A stretch of DNA of 64,000 nt, taken from Hyphomicrobiales bacterium. GTDB taxonomy: Bacteria; Pseudomonadota; Alphaproteobacteria; Rhizobiales; Rhizobiaceae. Shown here one piece after another: positions 52,782 through 61,187 of this stretch (position 1 is its first letter; the number at the start of each line of letters is the position of its first letter). The notes beneath the pieces are model-generated. The model was given only the letters and a program-made list of their open reading frames with translations, ran no database searches and was not told the origin of the DNA. Location of the stretch: assembly GCA_900472575.1 (NCBI GenBank), contig UCIV01000037.1:1-64000 (forward strand), given 5' to 3'. The translations under genes and the position numbers were made by a program.

Positions 52782-53249
52782 TCTGAAAGGCTCTCTGGAG
52801 GCATTGTTGCCTGTCTAAAGGCAAAAAAAAACAAGGCGTTGAAGCCTTGTTTTTCAGTTTCGCGTGATCCTAACCGTTTCCGGGGCAGCGTCTAGCGCGC
52901 CTAAGATCTGATCCTCCCAAGACTTTACCGCGATTGGCATGAATTTGAACTTCATGCCTGTTTTATGGGCTGAAACTAGCTCATAGGTTGGGCTTTGTCA
53001 TCCTCTTTTTTTGTATTTTTGTGACAGGTGTGGAAAAAATTGCCTTTGGCGCATTTGTCGCACCCCTGCCTTCACGAAAATCACATCTTCCGCAAGTCCT
53101 TGCCGATTTTCGCTTCGGTCATCCACCGGCTTTTCGATAGGAGCCGGGTTTCCTTGGCGTCTGGGAACCGGTAATAAGCCACGCAAATGGTCTTCAAATC
53201 GGCCGATTCCTGCGAGATGCGGGAGGCCAGTCAAAAGTCGGAAATCACC
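52782..53249. other. Intergenic region before proS
   Basis: Apart from the terminator at 52,827-52,854, this 470-base stretch shows no gene. It includes the AT-rich, T-rich part around 52,985-53,050, which likely holds the proS promoter. The in-frame stretch from 53,187 to 53,249 is an upstream extension of proS that I consider untranslated. Confidence 0.4.
52827..52854 (+). terminator. Intrinsic terminator
   Basis: A perfect 11-bp stem (AAAAACAAGGC at 52827-52837 with GCCTTGTTTTT at 52844-52854) and loop GTTGAA. A-rich before and T-rich after, it can work in both directions. It ends the transcript of the mce-DUF1467 group. Confidence 0.8.
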
Positions 53250-54572
53250 ATGCGCCTGTCCCGCTATTTTATGCCCATCCTGAAGGAAAATCCCAAGGAA
53301 GCGGAAATCGTCTCCCACCGTCTGATGCTGCGCGCGGGCATGGTCCGCCAGCAGAGCCAGGGCATCTATTCCTGGCTGCCGCTCGGCAAGAAGGTGCTGG
53401 ACAAGGTCAACGCCATCATCCGCGAAGAGCAGAACCGCGCTGGTGCCATCGAGTTGTCGATGCCGACGCTGCAGTCCGCTGAGCTTTGGCAGGAAAGCGG
53501 TCGTTACGAGGCCTATGGTAAGGAAATGCTGCGCATCAAGGACCGCCAGGAGCGCCCGATGCTCTACGGCCCGACCAACGAGGAAATGGTCACCGACATC
53601 TTCCGGTCCTATGTGAAATCCTACAAGAACCTGCCGCTCAACCTCTATCATATCCAGCTGAAGTTCCGCGACGAGATCCGTCCGCGTTTCGGCACTATGC
53701 GCTCGCGCGAATTCCTGATGAAGGATGCCTATTCCTTCGACCTGACCCGCGAAGACGCGATCCATTCCTATAACAAGATGTTCGTCGCTTACCTGCGCAC
53801 ATTTGCGCGGCTCGGAATGCGCGCGATCCCGATGCGTGCCGATACCGGCCCGATCGGCGGCAACCACAGCCACGAGTTCATCATCCTGGCCGATACCGGT
53901 GAATCGGAAGTCTTCAGCCACAAGGCCTTCACCGATTTCGAAACCCCGGCGGAAAACACCGATTTCGACGATGTCGCCGGCCTGCAGTCGATCTTCGACA
54001 AGTGGACCTCGGTCTATGCCGCAACCTCGGAAATGCACGACGAGGCAGCTTTCAACGCGATACCGGAAAGCGACCGCCTGTCCGCCCGTGGCATCGAGGT
54101 CGGCCACATCTTCTATTTCGGCACCAAATATTCCGAACCGATGGGCGCCAAGGTTCAGGGACCGGACGGCAAGGAACACCCTGTCCACATGGGTTCCTAC
54201 GGTATCGGCCCGACCCGCCTTGTTCCCGCCATCATCGAAGCATCGCATGACGAGAACGGCATCATCTGGCCCGAATCGGTCGCGCCCTTCGATGTCGTGG
54301 TGATCAACATGAAGCCGGGCGATGCCGCCTGCGACACTATCTCGGAAAAGCTCTACGCCTCGCTCGGCAATGCCGGCAAGGACGTGCTTTATGACGACAG
54401 CGACGATCGCGCCGGCACCAAGTTCGCCACTGCCGATCTCATCGGCGTGCCGGTCCAGATCATCGTCGGCCCGCGCTCTGCAGCCGCAGGCGAGGTCGAG
54501 GTGAAGGACCGCAAGACCGGTGCCCGCGAAGTGATGACGCTCGAGGCTGCACTGAACCGGGCAACCGGCTGA
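53250..54572 (+). CDS. proS: Prolyl-tRNA synthetase (short form)
   Basis: A 440-residue class II aminoacyl-tRNA synthetase of the ProS type 3 (without the editing insertion domain), which is usual in alphaproteobacteria. Motif 1 is seen in SRYFMPILKENPKEAE and GIYSWLPLGKKVLDKV, motif 2 in FRDEIRPRFGTMRSREFLMKDAYSFD, motif 3 in GSYGIGPTRLVPAIIE. The C-terminal anticodon-binding domain covers residues about 345-440. ATG 53250 gives the usual length; the frame opens earlier at 53187. It charges tRNA-Pro. Confidence 0.96.
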   Translation: MRLSRYFMPILKENPKEAEIVSHRLMLRAGMVRQQSQGIYSWLPLGKKVLDKVNAIIREEQNRAGAIELSMPTLQSAELWQESGRYEAYGKEMLRIKDRQERPMLYGPTNEEMVTDIFRSYVKSYKNLPLNLYHIQLKFRDEIRPRFGTMRSREFLMKDAYSFDLTREDAIHSYNKMFVAYLRTFARLGMRAIPMRADTGPIGGNHSHEFIILADTGESEVFSHKAFTDFETPAENTDFDDVAGLQSIFDKWTSVYAATSEMHDEAAFNAIPESDRLSARGIEVGHIFYFGTKYSEPMGAKVQGPDGKEHPVHMGSYGIGPTRLVPAIIEASHDENGIIWPESVAPFDVVVINMKPGDAACDTISEKLYASLGNAGKDVLYDDSDDRAGTKFATADLIGVPVQIIVGPRSAAAGEVEVKDRKTGAREVMTLEAALNRATG

Positions 54573-54669
54573 TAATACTGCCGTTCGGATTTCCGGCCGG
54601 ATGACAGAATTGGGTGCTGGACAGGCCGGAATGGCCTGATCCGGCGCCGATCAAGACGAGGAAACGTGA

Positions 54670-55977
54670 ATGGCAAGCGTCGCGGCGGGTCAAGAAAAGC
54701 AGAAAGTCGAAAAGGCTCCGAGTGCCGGCGCCTTTTCAGGCTTCGAGCGCATGGTTGCCTGGCGTTACCTGCGCTCGCGCCGCAAGGAAGCCTATATCTC
54801 GGTCATCGCCGGGTTTTCCTTCATCGGCATCATGCTGGGGGTTGCCACCCTCATCATCGTCATGGCGGTGATGAACGGTTTCCGCACCGAGCTGATTTCC
54901 CGCATCCTCGGCATCAACGGCCACATGATCGTCCAGCCGGTCGACACGCCGCTGAATGATTACGCCGAACTGACAAAGAAATTTTCAGCCGTGCCGGGCG
55001 TAAAGATGGCCCTGCCGCTGGTTGAAGGCCAGACGCTTGCCTCCGGTCGCGGTGGCGCAGGTTCCGGCGCGCTGGTCCGTGGTGTCCGCGCCGAGGATCT
55101 GGAAAAGCTCACCGAGGTCGCCGGCAATATCAAGCAGGGCGATATCGTCGGGTTTGCCTCGGGGCAGGGCGTTCTGGTCGGGTCCCGGCTTGCGGCACAA
55201 CTCGGGCTGAATGCCGGCGACCAGATCACGCTGATCTCGCCTGAAGGCGATGTAACCCCGATGGGCGTCAATCCACGCGTCAAGTCCTACACGATCTCGG
55301 GCATCTTCGAGATCGGCATGTCGGAATATGATGCGACGATCATCTACATGCCGCTCGAAGAATCGCAGCTCTATTTCAATGCCGAAGGCATCGTTCAGTC
55401 GATCGAGCTGTTCATCAACGACCCGGAAGCCGTGGATGAGCTGCGCCCGAAGATAGAGGAGGCCGCCGGCCGTCAGATCTTCATCACCGACTGGCGCCAG
55501 CGCAACCAGACCTTCTTCTCGGCGCTGCAGGTCGAACGCAACGTCATGTTCATGATCCTGACGCTGATCGTGCTTGTCGCTGCCTTGAACATCATTTCCG
55601 GCCTGATCATGCTGGTAAAGGACAAAGGCTCCGACATCGCCATCCTGCGCACCATGGGGGCAAGTTCCGGCGCGATCATGCGCATCTTCTTCATGACGGG
55701 GGCAGCGATCGGTCTTGTTGGCACGCTTGCGGGCGTCGTCCTCGGGGTTGTCGTCTGTCTCAATATCGAAAGTATCCGGCAGTTCTTTTCCTGGCTTTCC
55801 GGCACCGTTCTCTTCAACCCGGAACTCTATTTCTTGAGCGAATTGCCCGCTGAAATGAGTGTCAGCGAGACCGTTTCCGTCGTCACCATGGCGCTGGTCC
55901 TATCCTTCATCGCCACCATTTTCCCGGCATGGCGAGCCTCCAGGCTCGATCCTGTCCAGGCGCTTCGCTACGAATAG
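54670..55977 (+). CDS. lolC: Lipoprotein-releasing ABC transporter permease (LolC/LolE)
   Basis: A 435-residue inner-membrane protein with four helices (about residue 40, and three from about 295 to 415) and a large periplasmic domain between the first two. The start FERMVAWRYLRSRRKEAYISVIAGFSFIGIMLGVATLIIVMAVMNGFRTEL is the LolC/E signature. Together with LolD it releases lipoproteins to LolA; many alphaproteobacteria have one permease in place of LolC and LolE. The next gene, lolD, starts 14 bases after its stop. Confidence 0.95.
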   Translation: MASVAAGQEKQKVEKAPSAGAFSGFERMVAWRYLRSRRKEAYISVIAGFSFIGIMLGVATLIIVMAVMNGFRTELISRILGINGHMIVQPVDTPLNDYAELTKKFSAVPGVKMALPLVEGQTLASGRGGAGSGALVRGVRAEDLEKLTEVAGNIKQGDIVGFASGQGVLVGSRLAAQLGLNAGDQITLISPEGDVTPMGVNPRVKSYTISGIFEIGMSEYDATIIYMPLEESQLYFNAEGIVQSIELFINDPEAVDELRPKIEEAAGRQIFITDWRQRNQTFFSALQVERNVMFMILTLIVLVAALNIISGLIMLVKDKGSDIAILRTMGASSGAIMRIFFMTGAAIGLVGTLAGVVLGVVVCLNIESIRQFFSWLSGTVLFNPELYFLSELPAEMSVSETVSVVTMALVLSFIATIFPAWRASRLDPVQALRYE

Positions 55978-55991
55978 GATCCCATCACCTC

Positions 55992-56678
55992 ATGGCACCG
56001 CGTAAATCCGTATTGAAGCTTGCAAATGTCGAACGTCATTATGGCCAGGGAGAAACGACGCTTTCTATTCTGAAAGGCGCCGATTTCGAGCTGAGAACGG
56101 GCGAGATCGTCGCACTCGTAGCGCCTTCGGGTACAGGCAAGTCGACTCTCCTGCACTTGGCAGGCCTGCTCGAACATCCAGATAGTGGCGAAGTCTTTGT
56201 CGGCGGCCGCTCGTGCAACGATTTGCCGGACGACCAGCGCACCGCCATCCGTCGCTCGGAAATCGGCTTCGTCTACCAGTTCCACCATCTCCTGCCGGAA
56301 TTCTCGGCGATCGAGAATATCATGATGCCGCAGCTGATCGGCGGCCTGTCCAAGGCCGAGGCGAAGGAGAGGGCAGCCCAGCTTCTCGATTACATGCGCA
56401 TCGGCCATCGCGCCGAACACCGTCCGGCGGAACTCTCCGGCGGCGAGCAGCAGCGTGTCGCGATCGCCCGCGCGGTTGCCAATGCGCCACGCGTGCTTCT
56501 GGCCGACGAACCGACCGGCAATCTCGATCCGAAGACCGCATCCTACGTCTTCGACGCGCTGGAGGCCCTGGTCCGCCAGTCTGGCCTTGCCGCCCTAATC
56601 GCCACCCACAACCACGAACTCGCCGCCCGCATGGACCGCCGTGTTACGCTGGAAGCCGGTAAGGTGGTGGAGTTCTGA
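55992..56678 (+). CDS. lolD: Lipoprotein-releasing ABC transporter ATPase
   Basis: A 228-residue ABC ATPase. Walker A is APSGTGKSTLLHLAG (Ala in place of the first Gly, a usual variation for these proteins), the Q-loop is VYQFHHLLPEFSA, signature LSGGEQQRVAIARAV, Walker B VLLADEPTGNLD, and H-loop ATHNHELA. ATG 55992 is preferred over the upstream in-frame start at 55929, which overlaps lolC. It pairs with the permease directly upstream. Confidence 0.95.
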   Translation: MAPRKSVLKLANVERHYGQGETTLSILKGADFELRTGEIVALVAPSGTGKSTLLHLAGLLEHPDSGEVFVGGRSCNDLPDDQRTAIRRSEIGFVYQFHHLLPEFSAIENIMMPQLIGGLSKAEAKERAAQLLDYMRIGHRAEHRPAELSGGEQQRVAIARAVANAPRVLLADEPTGNLDPKTASYVFDALEALVRQSGLAALIATHNHELAARMDRRVTLEAGKVVEF

Positions 56679-56752
56679 GGATTGCTTGGCTCCTGCTATC
56701 AACTGTGAGGTAGTAACGGCTCGGAGACCTTGCCCCTCTCCTTAAGAAGTCT

Positions 56753-56785
56753 AGCACTTAGCCTTTCGGCTAAGCGCTGATTTTC
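56753..56785 (+). terminator. Intrinsic terminator after lolD
   Basis: Stem AGCACTTAGCC / GGCTAAGCGCT (56753-56763 with 56768-56778, one mismatch), loop TTTC, followed by GATTTTCTT. It ends the lolC-lolD transcript about 75 bases after the stop. Confidence 0.6.
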
Positions 56786-57354
56786 TTAGCGCCGCGATTG
56801 TTTCCCTCCCCTTGCGGGAGAGAAAGCAATGTCGAAATCCTAGCCAAAGACTAGGTTTCATAAATTGCGAGAGAGGGGCTATTCACGCCCGGGGACGTTT
56901 CTCCCTCCCGCTCCAACAATCCCAACCACTTACCAATCTTCCATCCCTGCACTCAAAGCCCGTGCCTACAAGGCCCCGTGCCGCTTCGGCTACACCGGTC
57001 CGCATAACAGGCGAGGCGGAACCAGTGACCGGGTGACCCGCCCTTATGCATGCAGATCACACGGGCTGCGCAGAAATGGCCTGCCCCTGAATAAGGCGTG
57101 CGTGTGTCGCACACATCCCTGCCGGACGCCCAACCGCCGCTGACGGACCGGAGTTGCGCCGAAAAACACACCGAACGGGACACGCCGAGCGTCACATAGA
57201 AAAAATTCAATTCGAGGCAGACGACCTGTCCCGGCCGAAACAAGAAGCCTAGGCACCGAGGGCGAAATCCGTCTTCAAGTCTGTCCGCTTTAGGAAAGTG
57301 TTTACTATCGGGGCGGGGATATGGCGCAAAATTCGTTTCCTTTTTGTTCCGTTA

Positions 57355-57383
57355 TTGACTCCAGTACAAAAAGAGAACAAATT
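57355..57383 (+). promoter_or_regulatory. Promoter with LexA-like box in its spacer
   Basis: TTGACT (57355-57360) can be a -35 with a weak -10 CAAATT (57378-57383) at 17-base spacing. Between them lies GTAC-N7-GAAC (57364-57378), one mismatch from the alphaproteobacterial LexA box GAAC-N7-GAAC (the inverse of GTTC-N7-GTTC), with the typical A-rich spacer. LexA bound here would block RNA polymerase. Confidence 0.4.
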
Positions 57384-57411
57384 AAAAACATAACGAACAC
57401 GGGAGACAACG

Positions 57412-57498
57412 ATGACTGACCTTCTTCGTGATATTGCCGCTTTCGCGTCCATCGCAACCTTCGTCGCCACGCTGTCGATGTTGATGATTGCGATGTAA
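57412..57498 (+). CDS. 28-residue membrane peptide
   Basis: The ORF begins with ATG 57412, preceded by GGGAG at 57401-57405 (spacing 6), and runs MTDLLRDIAAFASIATF to the end with VATLSMLMIAM. It has a short acidic/basic N-terminus and one hydrophobic helix (about residues 8-27). The promoter has a LexA-like box. A GC-rich hairpin (57,507-57,527) follows the stop. Size, hydrophobicity and putative SOS control recall small SOS-induced inner-membrane peptides such as Caulobacter SidA or E. coli TisB. No homology is claimed. It is too short for default gene callers. Confidence 0.6.
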   Translation: MTDLLRDIAAFASIATFVATLSMLMIAM

Positions 57499-57506
57499 CC
57501 TTGCTT

Positions 57507-57527
57507 CGGCGCCCGCGCCGGGCGCCG
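57507..57527 (+). terminator. GC-rich hairpin after the 28-residue gene
   Basis: Stem CGGCGCCCG (57507-57515) with CGGGCGCCG (57519-57527), loop CGC, directly after the stop of the small peptide gene. There is no T-run, so it would be a weak or factor-assisted terminator. Confidence 0.4.
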
Positions 57528-57625
57528 CCGCCTCTGGAATGCGCTGCCGAAAACCGTTGAGCGGTGAATTCAAAACTGGACTTGAGTCGTCGCGCGCCTG
57601 AAAATAGAGCGATTGAATCACAGGT

Positions 57626-60600
57626 ATGGCGATAGACATGGCGGAACAGGCAAAGACAGGATCGGCAGACGAAATCCTCGGGGAGACCCCGCAATTCGTC
57701 CATCTGCGCCTGCATTCGGCCTACTCGCTGCTCGAAGGTGCGCTTCCGCTCAAGAAGGTCCTCGGCAAGGCCGTCGCGGACAATCAACCCGCGATCGCCA
57801 TCACCGATACCAACAATCTTTTTGTTGCGCTTGAATTCGCCCAGAAGGCGACGGGCGACGGTCTGCAGCCGATCATTGGATGCCAGCTGTCGATCGACAT
57901 GCAGGACCAGGAAGAGGATCGTCGCGGCAACCAGCTCGCCAAGCTGCCCGCCATCGTCCTCCTCGCCGCCAATGCCGAAGGCTATGAACGGCTGGTCGAT
58001 CTCGTCAGCCGGGCCTATCTCGGCGGCGAAGGGGTAAGCGAAACCCATATTTGCGCCTCCTGGCTGGATGAGCTTGGCACTGCAGGTCTGATCGCATTGA
58101 CCGGCGCCGCTTCCGGCCCGGTGGATCGGGCGGTCAAGGAAGGGCATGCGGGCCTGGCTGTCGAAAGACTGTTGCGCCTTAAAACCCTGTTTGGCGACAG
58201 GCTCTATCTCGAACTGCAGCGACACGGCAATTATGATCGCCGCCATGAGCATCGCATGGTCGATCTCGCCTATGAGCACGATATCCCGTTGGTCGCGACC
58301 AACGAGGCCTTCTTTCCCTCCAAGGCTGATTACGATGCCCATGATGCGCTGATGGCGGTTGCCCATGGCGCGATCGTTTCCGACGACAGCCGCTTTCGCC
58401 TCACACCGGATCATTACCTGAAAAGCCGCGCCGAAATGGCGAAGCTTTTCGCCGACCTGCCCGAAGCGCTGGAAAACACCGTCGAGATCGCCCGCCGCTG
58501 CTCCTTCATCCTGAAGACACGCAATCCCATCCTGCCGCGTTTCACCGGCGTCAGTGATCATCCGGAGGAGGACGAACGCAAGGAAGCGGCCGAGCTTCGT
58601 CGCCAGGCGGTCGAGGGGCTCGATCATCGGCTCGAAGAACTTGGGCTGAGTGCCGGTTTCACCGAGAAGGATTATCGCGAACGTCTCGATTTCGAACTGT
58701 CGATCATCGAACGGATGAAGTTTCCGGGATACTTCCTTATCGTTGCCGACTTCATCAAATGGGCGAAGCAGCACAATATCCCGGTCGGTCCGGGCCGTGG
58801 TTCCGGTGCAGGATCGCTGGTAGCCTATGCACTGACCATCACCGATGTCGACCCGCTGCGCTTCTCGCTTCTGTTCGAACGCTTCCTCAATCCGGAACGC
58901 GTCTCGATGCCCGATTTCGACATCGACTTCTGCCAGGATCGCCGCGAAGAGGTGATCCGCTACGTGCAGCAGAAATATGGCCGAGAGCAGGTGGCGCAGA
59001 TCATCACCTTCGGTTCGCTGCAGGCGCGCGCGGCATTGCGCGACGTCGGCCGCGTGCTGGAAATGCCCTATGGCCAGGTCGACCGCATCTGCAAGCTGGT
59101 GCCGAACAACCCTGCCAACCCGACTCCGCTGTCAAAGGCGATAGAGGAAGAGCCGAAATTCCAGGAAGAGGTGGACAAGGAGCCGGTCGTCGGCCGTCTT
59201 CTCGATATCGCCCAGAAGATCGAAGGCCTGTACCGTCACGCCTCGACCCACGCCGCCGGTATCGTCATCGGCGATCGCCCGCTGTCGAAACTGGTGCCGA
59301 TGTATCGAGACCCGCGCTCGGACATGCCGGTCACCCAGTTCAACATGAAATGGGTCGAGCAGGCCGGCCTCGTCAAGTTCGACTTCCTAGGCCTTAAGAC
59401 GCTCACCGTGCTGAAAACAGCGGTGGACTTCTGCCGCAAGCGCGACATCCGTGTCGATCTGGCAAAGATCCCGCTCGACGACAAGCTGACCTATGAAATG
59501 CTGTCGCGCGGCGAAACGGTCGGCGTGTTCCAGGTGGAAAGTGCCGGTATGCGCAAGGCGCTGATCGGCATGAAGCCCGACTGTATCGAGGACATCATCG
59601 CGCTGGTGGCGCTTTATCGTCCGGGTCCGATGGAGAACATCCCGACCTATAACGCCCGCAAGCATGGCGAGGAAGAGATCGAGTCGGTCCATCCGTCGAT
59701 CGACTACCTGCTGAAGGAGACCCAGGGCGTTATCGTCTACCAAGAGCAGGTCATGCAGATCGCCCAGGTCCTGTCGGGTTATTCGCTCGGCGAGGCCGAT
59801 CTTCTGCGCCGCGCCATGGGTAAGAAGATCAAGGAGGAGATGGACAAGCAGAGCGAGCGCTTTGTCGATGGCGCCGTCAAGAACGGCGTATCGAAGCCGC
59901 AGGCGAAGAACATTTTCGAACTGCTCGCCAAGTTCGCCAACTACGGCTTCAACAAGTCTCACGCCGCAGCCTACGCTATCGTCTCCTACCAAACGGCCTA
60001 TATGAAGGCGCATTATCCGGTCGAGTTCCTCGCCGCGACCATGACCTACGATATGGCCAACTCCGAAAAGCTCAACGATTTTCGCGAGGATGCCGGCCGT
60101 CTCGGTATCAAGGTTTTCCCGCCGTCGGTTCAGACCTCGTTCCGCCATTTCGAGACGGGCGAGGCGAAGATTTATTATGCACTCGCCGCCATCAAGGGCG
60201 TCGGTGAATCGGCTGTCGAGCACATCACGGAAGTCCGCGGCGATAAGCCTTTCGCCGGCATCGAGGATTTCTGCATGCGGATCGACCCCAAGCAGATCAA
60301 CCGCCGCGTTCTGGAAAGCCTGATTTCCGCTGGTGCTTTCGATTGCTTCGGCCATGACCGAGCCCAGTTGATCGCCGGTCTCGACCGGATCATCGGTTAT
60401 GCGCAGCGCGCGCAGGAAGAGAAGGTCTCAGGCCAGTCCGATTTCTTCGGCTCCGGCTCCAGCAGCGGCCCCGAAAAACTGATCCTGCCGACATTCAATC
60501 CGTGGATGCCGTCGGAAATGCTGATGCGCGAATATCAGGTTCTCGGCTTCTATCTGTCGGCCCACCCGCTCGATACCTACAAGGATGTCCTGTCGAAACT

Positions 60601-61132
60601 CAGGGTGCAGACCTTTGCCGATTTTGCTGCCTCTGTCCGCCAGGGAGCGACCGCCGGGCGTCTGGCCGGTACGGTGACAGGTCGGCAGGAGCGCAAGACC
60701 AAGACCGGCAACAAGATGGGCATCATCACTTTTTCGGACTCATCCGGCCAGTTCGAAGCGGTGCTGTTTTCCGAGGCATTGGCGCAATACCGAGACCTGC
60801 TCGAACCCGGCAGGTCGCTGGTCATCACCGTCCAGGCTGACGAGCGGCCGGAAGGCATCGGCCTGCGCATCCAGACGGCTCAGTCGCTGGAAGAACAGTC
60901 GATCCGTATGCAGAAGGCACTGCGTGTCTTTGTTCGAGATGCAGGACCGCTGAAGACCGTCGCCAACCATCTGAACATGCGTGGCGAAGGCCTGGTTTAT
61001 TTCATTGTCATCAAGGAAGACGGCCGCCGCGAGATCGAGGTGGAGCTTACGCAGAGATATCGGCTCTCGCCGGAAATGGCAGCTGCACTCAAGGCCGCGC
61101 CCGGTGTGCTGGATGTCGAACTCGTCCAGTAG
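57626..61132 (+). CDS. dnaE: DNA polymerase III subunit alpha
   Basis: The 1,168-residue replicative polymerase. The N-terminal PHP domain opens with FVHLRLHSAYSLLEGALPLKKV. The polymerase part has GPGRGSGAGSLVAYAL (about residue 392) and the catalytic MPDFDIDFCQDRRE (Asp pair, about residue 431), NKSHAAAYAIVSYQTAYMKAHYP (about 775) and the C-terminal OB-fold (AGRLAGTVTGRQERKTKTGNKMGIITFSDSS, about 1010). It is DnaE1, not DnaE2: length and neighbours fit the main replicase. ATG 57626 or ATG 57638 may be used. Confidence 0.96.
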   Translation: MAIDMAEQAKTGSADEILGETPQFVHLRLHSAYSLLEGALPLKKVLGKAVADNQPAIAITDTNNLFVALEFAQKATGDGLQPIIGCQLSIDMQDQEEDRRGNQLAKLPAIVLLAANAEGYERLVDLVSRAYLGGEGVSETHICASWLDELGTAGLIALTGAASGPVDRAVKEGHAGLAVERLLRLKTLFGDRLYLELQRHGNYDRRHEHRMVDLAYEHDIPLVATNEAFFPSKADYDAHDALMAVAHGAIVSDDSRFRLTPDHYLKSRAEMAKLFADLPEALENTVEIARRCSFILKTRNPILPRFTGVSDHPEEDERKEAAELRRQAVEGLDHRLEELGLSAGFTEKDYRERLDFELSIIERMKFPGYFLIVADFIKWAKQHNIPVGPGRGSGAGSLVAYALTITDVDPLRFSLLFERFLNPERVSMPDFDIDFCQDRREEVIRYVQQKYGREQVAQIITFGSLQARAALRDVGRVLEMPYGQVDRICKLVPNNPANPTPLSKAIEEEPKFQEEVDKEPVVGRLLDIAQKIEGLYRHASTHAAGIVIGDRPLSKLVPMYRDPRSDMPVTQFNMKWVEQAGLVKFDFLGLKTLTVLKTAVDFCRKRDIRVDLAKIPLDDKLTYEMLSRGETVGVFQVESAGMRKALIGMKPDCIEDIIALVALYRPGPMENIPTYNARKHGEEEIESVHPSIDYLLKETQGVIVYQEQVMQIAQVLSGYSLGEADLLRRAMGKKIKEEMDKQSERFVDGAVKNGVSKPQAKNIFELLAKFANYGFNKSHAAAYAIVSYQTAYMKAHYPVEFLAATMTYDMANSEKLNDFREDAGRLGIKVFPPSVQTSFRHFETGEAKIYYALAAIKGVGESAVEHITEVRGDKPFAGIEDFCMRIDPKQINRRVLESLISAGAFDCFGHDRAQLIAGLDRIIGYAQRAQEEKVSGQSDFFGSGSSSGPEKLILPTFNPWMPSEMLMREYQVLGFYLSAHPLDTYKDVLSKLRVQTFADFAASVRQGATAGRLAGTVTGRQERKTKTGNKMGIITFSDSSGQFEAVLFSEALAQYRDLLEPGRSLVITVQADERPEGIGLRIQTAQSLEEQSIRMQKALRVFVRDAGPLKTVANHLNMRGEGLVYFIVIKEDGRREIEVELTQRYRLSPEMAAALKAAPGVLDVELVQ

Positions 61133-61187
61133 CAGGCTCGGTTACTTTGGCTGACCGGAAAGAGCTGAGCGTTCGTGGAAACCGATC

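Larger units (their letters stand above)
56679..57411. other. Non-coding region between lolD and the small peptide gene
   Basis: About 730 bases. The first 110 hold a terminator-like hairpin (56,753-56,778); the next stretch (about 56,800-56,920) has short inverted words (CTAG and GAGAGAGGGG-type) as in intergenic repeats; the rest (about 56,930-57,240) is GC-rich and highly structured, without a convincing ORF. The end (57,355-57,411) holds the promoter of the 28-residue gene. Confidence 0.4.

Noticed and set aside
56953..57243. Minus-strand ORF of 96 codons before the small peptide gene
   Set aside because: Many Cys and Arg residues, no ribosome-binding site, no family; the region is better read as non-coding.
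57346..57360. GTTC-N7-GACT as a second LexA half-site pair
   Set aside because: The second half does not match (GACT instead of GTTC); only the site at 57,364-57,378 is kept.
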